Source: Laburnicola sp. R22_1 (Eukaryota > Ascomycota > Dothideomycetes > Pleosporales > Didymosphaeriaceae). From it: a DNA stretch of 64,000 nucleotides. This document shows positions 56,900-64,000 of the stretch, piece after piece (within the stretch, counting starts at the first letter, position 1; each line of letters opens with the position of its first letter). The notes below the pieces were generated by a model that worked only from the letters and a program-made list of their open reading frames with translations, made no database searches and had not been told where the DNA came from. The translations under genes were made by a program, and so were the position numbers. The stretch is from NCBI GenBank assembly GCA_014281115.1, contig JACONQ010000013.1:310001-374000 (forward strand), given 5' to 3'.

Positions 56900-57060
56900 A
56901 GCCTATAGTGCTGTGGTAGCAAAACCACAACTTTGTGGTGTCCTACCATATTAACTACTATTCTAATTTTATGCTAAGCTAGCTATAACTTTGTGGTATT
57001 ATGCCAAACTAACCATAGCTATGTAATTTTATGCTAAACTAACCTTAGCTTTGCACTTCT
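56900..57060. repeat. Short imperfect tandem motifs
   Basis: TTATGCTAAACTAACCxTAGCT-like units recur about every 30-35 bp between 56,965 and 57,055, next to CCACAACTTTGTGGT, a short palindrome. The function is unknown. Confidence 0.5.
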
Positions 57061-57899
57061 TCTCTAACACTAGTATAATAGTAACTTCTAGCAAATAGCT
57101 TATTAGAATAAATTAAGTATTTGGGCATAGTATACACTGTGCTTTGCCTTGTCTAGGACTATAGCTTGTTTAATACTAGATATAGAACTTATTTAGTAGA
57201 CGCTAGTGCTAATGTCTAGGATATTAATAGTGAAATATATAACCTAACTTAAATTAGCTTTACATAGTATAGAAACCTAGAGATGTATAGATATGGCAAT
57301 GTAATATATTATTACCCCTATAAAACTAAACTATTACTATATGCTAAAATGTAGGCGCTGCCTTCTAAGCCATATTTAATAATAGAGAGAGGGAGAGATA
57401 GCATAGCGTTAAAGCGGAAGTGTAGTAAGTAGTTGTAACTATAGGGAGACGAGTATAAATATAGATATAAGGATTTATAATCTCTATATATTATTAGTGT
57501 ATAAAAGTTTATAATCTTAATCTTAGCATCTTTATTAAATTTATCCTTATATTATTCTATTATTCTACTACTAAGAGAGGGAATGGAGGATTTACTGTAG
57601 GACACTAATTAATATTATTCTATTTACGTGCGAGTATATACTAAGTATATGTTTCTATAAGGTATAAACTACTTAGTGGCAACTATTATAGTTGTATATT
57701 AATGCAACGTAGGGTTTATTAGACGCTATATTAGTTAGTACGTATTAGCCTGCGCTTAAAGGGTATAAGAATAGCTGTTTACTCCTTAAGAATAATATTT
57801 ATTAAGTGTAATAATTTACTTCTACGCCTTTTCTATTAACTTAAGAACTCTCTAATATGACTTTACTTAGCGATGCTAGCCCTTCTTATACTTAATTAT

Positions 57900-59427
57900 T
57901 TCTATTTAAGTAGATGCCCCTTCTAAACTTTTTCTCCTCTGGCCTCGCACCTGTGACTTCCTCTACCTAGCCTCTTCTTACTAGTGTTCTAAGTATCTAT
58001 GGCTGGCTGCTGTGCATTTGCGGTTTACTCCTATTGTTTAGAAAGTATACTTTAGAATATTTAGAGAAGTTGCTAGAAACCTACTTTTGTTAGTATATTT
58101 ATTCTTAGTAATAATAATAACTCTTAACACACCTATAGCGTTAAAGATTAAGGTACCCTATACTAATAAAGCATATAATATGCTTATTTTTTAGGTCTGC
58201 TCTTAGCTGTTTGCGCGATTAGCACGCACTTCTCTTACTAAGGTAGATCTTAAATTATTTGTAGAATTTAGATTGTATACTAAGAAGAAGTTACTACACT
58301 ATTTACCTTATAATGGCTGCTTATACATTTGGCACAAATACTATTTATTTGTATTTAATTACTAAAGAAGCCTAGAAGAGTTTAGTAATACTAGGAAGGA
58401 AGCCTATATTTTATACTTTGGGTATAATCCTACTATTCTCTAGGAGCTCTTAAATAAATGCTAATGGTACTATTTAGAGTTAGTTAAGAATAAAACTTAT
58501 ATCTTTAAGTACTATAGAGATAGGTGAAAAGCTTCTAAGTTAATAGTTAAGAGAGAGATGTTAACTGTAATTATTAATAGGAAGCTAAAAGAGATGTTGC
58601 TAGGCGACGTAACTAAGTTTATAGATCTTAAAACTAGGACTTAGTACTCTAGACGCGGCCTTTCTTATTAATAAGGGTACCTACTTTATAGACTACCTAG
58701 AACTAGAAAATTTAGCCTTTGCCTTTTTATTATAGGGCACTTTAATTTAGACGTTTACGTCCTTACTATGTCTAGTTTAAATAATTACTTCCTAAAATCT
58801 CTCTTTGTCAAGCTTTCGCAGCGTTGTATTATTCTTCTTAAGGATGTTAACATAACTACTATATATTAAAAACCTGGTAGTAGTGTAGATATAAGCTAGA
58901 ACGTAAGCCAAAATGACCCTGCTAGTAGAAAGGTGTCTCTGTTAGCCATCCTTAATGTTCTAGATAGCCTAGCATTATCTAAAGGCTAATTGTTAATTAT
59001 AACAACTAACTATATTAAGCGCCTAGATCTGGCACTTATACGTTCTAGCTGTGTGGATATAAAGGTCGAGCTCTATCTGGCTAATAAATATATAATTAAT
59101 TAGCTATTCTATCTTGTCTACAACACGCCCTAGAAGACTAATGTTCGCGATAATAAATTGGAGCGTATCCTCTATTAATCCAGAGAAGAAGGGGTTGTAG
59201 AGGACTGCGAGTTGCTTTATTTAGGGTAAGAGTTTGTGGCAAAGGTGCTAAAGCTAAAATTTAGCCTGGCTAAAATCTTGTCTTTTTCACTAGTAAACAA
59301 GCATTCACCCCACTATGCTATTGCTAATATAGTAGTGTGGATAGAGAAGCTTAAAGAGGAAAGGACGAAATTAACTAGAATAATATTATGGGCGCTTAAT
59401 AATAATAATAGATTTGGAGACTACTAA
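57900..59427 (+). pseudogene. RIP-degraded BCS1-like AAA ATPase
   Basis: A full-length ghost of a BCS1-type AAA protein (mitochondrial inner-membrane ATPase family, expanded in fungi) can be read in essentially one frame. A membrane segment, GWLLCICGLLLLFRKYTLEYLE, is followed by the BCS1 N-domain (AYNMLIF, ARTSLTKVDLKL, LLHYLPYNG), then SRRGLSY and GYLLYRLPRTRKFSL (a damaged Walker A), RCIILLKDVN (Walker B), SLLAILNVLDSLALSKG, LLIITTNYIKRLDLALIRSSCVDIKVEL, and finally FSLAKILSFSLVNKHSPHYAIANI to 59,427. At least ten TAG or TAA codons interrupt it. Missing glycines and prolines of the Walker A loop show missense RIP too. It is certainly non-functional. Confidence 0.8.
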
Positions 59428-59429
59428 TT

Positions 59430-60240
59430 AGGGTTTGTACTATAGAGCTGTGTCTAGGAGGTTTGGGCTAATACACTGGAGTAAAAGGAATATAGAAGTC
59501 TTAAGAATAATAGGGCTATATAGTATAATAAAGTATATTCCTTTTAAGTCTATTGTTCTCTCTGGCTGTTTTAATTAATTATATATAACTATCTCCTCTT
59601 CTTAGCTTAAATAAGAAATATATCCTTATCCCTCTACCTTATTTAACTTATTCTGTGCTGTTTAAAGTATCTTCTTTATCTTATTGTATAGCTTTGAATT
59701 CGGAACCATTTACCTTTTGCCTCTAGGGAATATCTTTCTCCGTAATTTATTAATATAAGAGATTAGTGGCTAGTAATAGGCTGTAAAGTGTTCTAGGATA
59801 GTTTTGCGAAAGATCTTATTATTTAATATTGTGCCCAGCTTTAGCTTGGCTAACTCCTCTATGTTTGCATAGTTTTATTTGTTAAACTATTAGACTACTC
59901 TTTTCTACAATCCGCTATAGTGAATATATATTTAAAATAGTACCTAGAAGAAAGATTCTAAGTTATGTATAAAGAAATGCTACTTATTATTGTAAAGTAT
60001 CCTAATCACTATAAACGCTTGCGTGCTAGTCTTCCCTTACGCTTTTAATAGTTTCTTACAATCCTCCTTAATAGTAAGGTCTAGGTTAATTAAAAAGGCG
60101 TGCCAGGAGGGGTTGTTCTTATTCTTGTTTACTATAAGGTTATTTGGCGAGATATTATATTATAGAATACTGGCCTGCGTATGTAGCGACTTATATCTAT
60201 TAATATAGCCTTTTAGTATAGCCAGAAGGCTAATTCTAGA
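59430..60240 (-). pseudogene. RIP-degraded FunK1-like protein kinase
   Basis: Minus-strand reading from about 60,240 gives ISPNNLIVNKNKNNPSWHAFLINLDLTIKE, equivalent to the catalytic HRDxSxNN loop and DFD-like region of fungal FunK1 kinases. It continues with KTSTQAFIVIRIL, HFFIHNLESFF (the family's FxHDLESFFWVLFW motif), LAKLKLGTILNNKIFRKTILEHFTAYYQPLI (one Gln read through TAG) and RRKIFPRGKR to about 59,560. The catalytic His-Arg-Asp is already lost (YNIS). It lies tail to tail with the BCS1 relic. The C-terminal part is duplicated at 60,312-60,452. Confidence 0.65.
59559..59722. repeat. Repeat R2, copy 1 (partner at 60,312-60,452)
   Basis: A direct repeat of about 150 bp: CTCTGGCTGTTTTAATTAATT, CTTCTTAGCTTAAATAAGAAAT and TTATTGTATAGCTTTGAATTCGGAACC recur in the same order about 750 bp to the right. 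It covers the C-terminal coding part of the FunK1-like relic. Confidence 0.85.
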
Positions 60241-60311
60241 ACTCGCGCTATAGATAGGCTTCCTATAGTCTTAAATAATAACGCGATAGTGCACTTAATT
60301 TGCTGTTGTTT

Positions 60312-60452
60312 CCTCTGGCTATTTTAATTAATTCTATATAACTATTTTCTCTTCTTAGCTTAAATAAGAAATGTATCCTTATATTATCCTAAGTAGTTAT
60401 CTTTTTGTCTTATTGTATAGTTTTAGATTCGGAACCCTCTACCTTCTGCCTT
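60312..60452. repeat. Repeat R2, copy 2
   Basis: The direct-repeat partner of 59,559-59,722. Differences include TpG/TpA exchanges (GGCTATTTT against GGCTGTTTT; AAATGTATCC against AAATATATCC). It may mark a second, deleted FunK1-like copy. Confidence 0.85.
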
Positions 60453-61379
60453 TTAATAAAACTGTGTTAACACTCTATTGTACATTTGCGCTTAGAGAAT
60501 AGAGCTCGAATCTGGCTCTGCTAATAACTAGTTAGCGCTTACTAAAATTAGAATAGTTATGCCACTCTTAGACTATAGGGATAGGGTGTGTAATGTGGCT
60601 TATAATAATATTAGAGCCACTTGCGCTATAGTAACTACGCAACGCATAAACTAAGCTTTAAGCGCTGCTAAGCCAAAGAGAACTAAAATAAATAAGATGC
60701 GTCTGGTCTCCTATAATCTTCACATCTACCTATTATGAGTAGTATCTAGCCTAAGGTATTTAGCTAGTGCTTATCTCCTAGTTTACTATCTGCTATTGCT
60801 CTAAAACGTGCTAAGATAGCTATTATTAACGAATCTATCTAGGCATTCTACTATTATTGTTATGACTAAATAGTCACCTAATTATAAAAAGCTATTTCTT
60901 AAAGAATAATATAGGTATAAAGAGGAGCAATATAGGCGTAAAGTAGTAGAGTAGGTGTAGGATAGGGCTAAAGAGAAAACGTGCAAGATAACTCTTTTAG
61001 AGTTCCTTAACGCCTACTACACTTATCTATACTCTAGTCTTACTATGTAGACTAATATAATCTTATTAATATAGGGCGACTTTGCGAATGCGACTAATAA
61101 GCTTTAACTTAAAAATCTTGTTTAATGAGAGGATTTTCTAGTATAGTAGGCAGCGATTTGGAATATACTTATAGTATCTAACTTTGCCTTAGAGTAACAC
61201 TTTATATTGCTATATATGTTAGAAGAATCTAGGTAAGTAATTCTGTGTAAGATAATAAGTTCTAAACTAGATCTCTATTTCTTTTAGTATTCTACTATAG
61301 ATAACTCTATTACGTCTATTATTAAACAATTATATAATTAATAAACACTATAATAGATATTTAGACTTAAAGGCTTAGT

Positions 61380-63150
61380 ATAGTTTAAGAACCATGCCAA
61401 TACTCTAAGTCTAGAAATAGAACTAGAGGAGGGTATTAGATCTATAACTATCTCTAGGGCTCGGCGATAATAGTCACCATGCCTACAGGCCCGGGCCTAA
61501 AATAACTCGCTAGACTACTTAGAAGTAGTGGCTATACTACGCACTAGTATAGTATAATTATTCTAGTCTTAAGCTAATTAGTTTTGCGTCTATAACACTA
61601 GTATTTAGATTAGAAAGACTTATATTGCGGCCTATATTACTAAATATAAGCCTTTGTATAAGCTGCCACTAGAGTGTATTTATAAGAGTTTAGAGAATAT
61701 AAAACTAGATAAGGTAGTCTAGTGTTATAAAATAGATACTTTATATAACTGCTTTTAACAGCTAATAGCTATTATTATTATATAAGCATTTTCTTATATA
61801 GTTAAGCTTAGGGTAGAGTATAGTTGCGTATGCACTAGCGAAGCATTTATCTTCCTATAGGTTCCTAACAACCCTAGGATAGTTTATTACTTTTTGTCTG
61901 TCTCTAAAGGGGACGTTGGCGGAGCTATGGGGTGGGCGCCTAATTTAGACAGACTGAATTGCCTATATCTAATAGCAGTTAGGCAGATGCTAGCTTTTAC
62001 CCTGTAGGCGTTAAAAACTCCCCCTTGCAGCCACTAGTAGCGTGTTAAAGCCGTCTTTTAGTTTAATAGCTAGGAGGTTGTATATAAAGACTTACTAGAT
62101 GCTATCCCTAAAGAGGACGCGTTGTTATTAGAGTACTGCTTACCTTAGCATAATAGATTTCTTCGCATATTATCTATTTAGTTCTAATAAAGGTATGTCC
62201 CCATTAGCTCCTCAAGCTGCGTATGGCCATAGGACTAGTATGCTGCCAGCGATAATAAACTAGACTCTAATACTCTAAGCTAACAGCAATCTTTACCCTA
62301 GGGCTTGTCTTACGCACAGGCCACTAGCAGCAGCTTTTCGCCTAGCTAGAGTTTGTATAGAGGATAGAGTGGATAGTATTACACGCAAAACTACCTACTA
62401 GGGTTAGTTAATAGGAGTCTACTTAATATATCTTATCTAAATATTTAAGATTATATGTAAAGTTATTATTAGATTAACTAATCCACCTTTCTTACTTATA
62501 TACGCCAACAGCTCTTAAGTAACTTAGATACTAACTATAAGCCTATAAGCCTACCTGGCGCTTGCGGTGTCTTATTCTAAGTCTGGCTAAAATTGTATGG
62601 ATATATAGTAGCAGCTAAGTGTACGCCTATTAACTTTGTTTCTTATCTTTAATATAAGGCGGCTGTGTATAATATTCTCTATCTAATCTAGGGCATTTAT
62701 GTGCTAGTTTATCTGGGCAATATAGACCTAGTAACGCCCTATTACTATATGGAGATTTACGAGCTTGTACACCTAATATTTTTTAGTTTTAGAGGGAAAC
62801 AGATCTTCTAATGCCTAACGACTAGGAATAGACCACTTATTACTAAAGAGGTTAACTACTTAGCCTAAGCAATCCATAATCTTAGAGTCTTATATAAGGA
62901 TTTTGAATCTTGCAATATACTATAGAATAAGGAGATAGATTAAGTAATAGTAATTAATTTTAAGCGGGCTAAGGTTATTAAGTAATAAACCATACTAGGT
63001 ATTATCTTAGCAAACTAAAAGAGGAAGAGAGGGCCTAATATAAGTATGGCTAAGTAGGATAGAGATAGATCTTCTATATTTGCGTAGAAAAGACAGCGTG
63101 CGGCTATTAAACTATGTCGTCTTAGGCTTATTTCCTAGTAATTAGAGTTG
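61380..63150 (+). pseudogene. RIP-degraded protein-kinase-like gene
   Basis: A nearly continuous plus-strand ghost of about 590 codons, interrupted by many TAG/TAA. Pieces in order: NSLDYLEVVAILRTS, LPLECI-KSLENIKLDKVV, AFIFL-VPNNPRIVYYFLSVSKGD, MLAFTL-ALKTPP, NS-EVVYKDLLDAIPKEDAL, then a Ser-rich linker and a kinase-like part: FLTYIRQQLLSNLDTNYKPISLPG, GVLF-VWLKLYGYIVAAKC (Lys-bearing strand), YVLVYLGNIDL, AIHNLRVLYKDFESCNILWN (the HxDxxxxN loop eroded to YKDFESCN) and VINFKRAKVIK (DFE-like). It resembles a repeated kinase-like family I recall from Pleosporales, of unknown role. It is dead. Confidence 0.6.
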
Positions 63151-64000
63151 CAATTGGCACTAATATTACTATGGGCCAAAATACACCCGCTTTAGCTGCC
63201 TATAAGTGTTGCAATTCTGTGTCTTTCTAGTTTTGGTAGAGCCTGGTTTAAAGGCTTAACGTCTATATACATAGTGGCTACTAAGAGTATGCTATAGAAG
63301 TGTAGCTACTAGTAGTAAGTCTAACCCTTACTTCTTTTATTTAAGATTGATTATGCTATATTATGTCTAATTAATAGTAATGTGGACTAGCTAAAAGAGT
63401 ATAAATTTTACCTTCTAATACAACTCTTCTTTAGGGTATAGACAACGCTCTCTATGCTAATAAATAGGCGCTAATTAGCTAGCGCTTAAGGCTAGGCTTA
63501 GTACTACTAGAATATATTAGCGCCCTGTATCCTAGCCTTAAAAACCTAACTCTTGTAGCAAAGATGCAGCGCCAGCCTCTACCTAGTCTATACTACTAAG
63601 GCGATACCACTAGCATCTAATTTCTATCCCTACGTAGCGAGACACTGTGTGCTAAGATAAATAAGGGGTACTTTAACTTTTAGTAATTAGAAAGGCTATA
63701 CGCACAACAAATATTGCTATAAATTAATAAAAATAATTTGCTACAGCTAATACTAAATGTCTATAATCTTCTATTCCCTAAAAAATTACGTTTGTATTAT
63801 TGTCTTTAAGTCTAATTTGCACAGCACCTTCTTTTATAGCTTAATAGACTTTTCTCTCTACTACGCTAATCTTAAGTTCTTATCGCTTAGAATTTAGGTA
63901 GAATAACCCTGTCTAAGCCCTATAACCTTATCTAATGCTTAGCGTGCTTGCACATAAGTAGAATTATTATACTATAGAAGTCTTTGCCACTTTAAAACTG

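Larger units (their letters stand above)
43390..64000. repeat. AT-rich, RIP-degraded repeat desert
   Basis: From about 43,390 the sequence turns abruptly AT-rich with TA steps everywhere (CTATA, TAGTA, TATATA), and open frames longer than 90 codons vanish outside the inserted transposon. Paired repeats inside differ mostly by CpA/TpA and TpG/TpA exchanges, and ghost reading frames are broken by TAG and TAA but hardly ever by TGA. This is the pattern of repeat-induced point mutation. It continues past the window end. Within it I see nothing to annotate at 45,411-45,780, 50,172-51,640, 53,760-55,329, 57,060-57,900, 60,453-61,380 and 63,150-64,000. Confidence 0.9.

Noticed and set aside
43390..64000. 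Inserted mitochondrial DNA or a centromere as explanation for the AT-rich block
   Set aside because: No mitochondrial genes are seen; the CpA/TpA differences between repeats and stop-ridden nuclear gene ghosts fit RIP better. A centromeric role cannot be judged from sequence alone.
43390..64000. A giant Starship-type element
   Set aside because: No tyrosine-recombinase (DUF3435) captain gene or relic and no boundary repeats were found in the window.
1..64000. CRISPR arrays, bacterial-type operons or ribosome-binding sites
   Set aside because: None seen; the window is eukaryotic with spliceosomal introns.

Overview
The window looks like a chromosome segment of a filamentous ascomycete, most likely a dothideomycete (Pleosporales-like). 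The grounds are short 45-200 bp GT-AG introns, typical fungal genes (FlbA regulator of G-protein signalling, NirA-like Zn2Cys6 factor, Ecm25-like RhoGAP, Mic12-like protein, BTB-type proteins) and a sharp split into GC-balanced gene space and an AT-rich, repeat-induced point mutation (RIP)-degraded block. The species is inferred, not seen.

Positions 1-43,390 are gene space. In order: flbA (-, 2430-4761) with a 3.8 kb gene-free upstream region; an unknown 524-aa protein (-); a NirA-like transcription factor (-); chorismate synthase aro2 (-); a CRAL-TRIO/RhoGAP protein (-); a small basic conserved protein (-); a RIP-scarred short-chain dehydrogenase pseudogene (+, 21.9-22.9 kb); a BTB-family-like protein (-); a succinate-semialdehyde-type aldehyde dehydrogenase (-) divergent from an intact short-chain dehydrogenase (+), possibly a co-regulated catabolic pair; an eroded gene relic (28.7-29.7 kb); an NCBP3-like RNA-binding protein (+); a small unknown protein (-); a Dot5/BCP-type peroxiredoxin (-); an amino-acid transporter (+) interrupted by a 160-bp foldback transposon; a Mic12-like MICOS subunit (+); a 1031-aa unknown protein (+); and phosphopantothenoylcysteine decarboxylase (-). 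Exon structures were rebuilt by hand from splice sites and reading-frame continuity.

From about 43,390 to the end the base composition collapses to AT-rich DNA full of TA steps. Pairs of repeats inside it differ mainly by CpA/TpA and TpG/TpA exchanges, and long reading frames can be followed through it that are broken almost only by TAG and TAA. These relics include a BCS1-like AAA ATPase (57.9-59.4 kb, +), a FunK1-like kinase (59.6-60.2 kb, -), a second kinase-like protein (61.4-63.2 kb, +), a Myb/SANT-domain protein (51.6-53.8 kb, +) and a possible retroelement gag-like piece (45.8-46.5 kb, +).

In the middle of this desert sits a GC-rich, apparently complete PIF/Harbinger DNA transposon (47,010-50,168) with TAA target-site duplication, 14-bp terminal repeats, an intact DDE transposase with one 44-bp intron and an intact Myb/SANT-like second protein. 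It carries no RIP damage, so it must have arrived after the surrounding DNA was mutated. The two most notable mobile-element observations are this element and the perfect-stem hAT-type foldback element that truncates the transporter gene.
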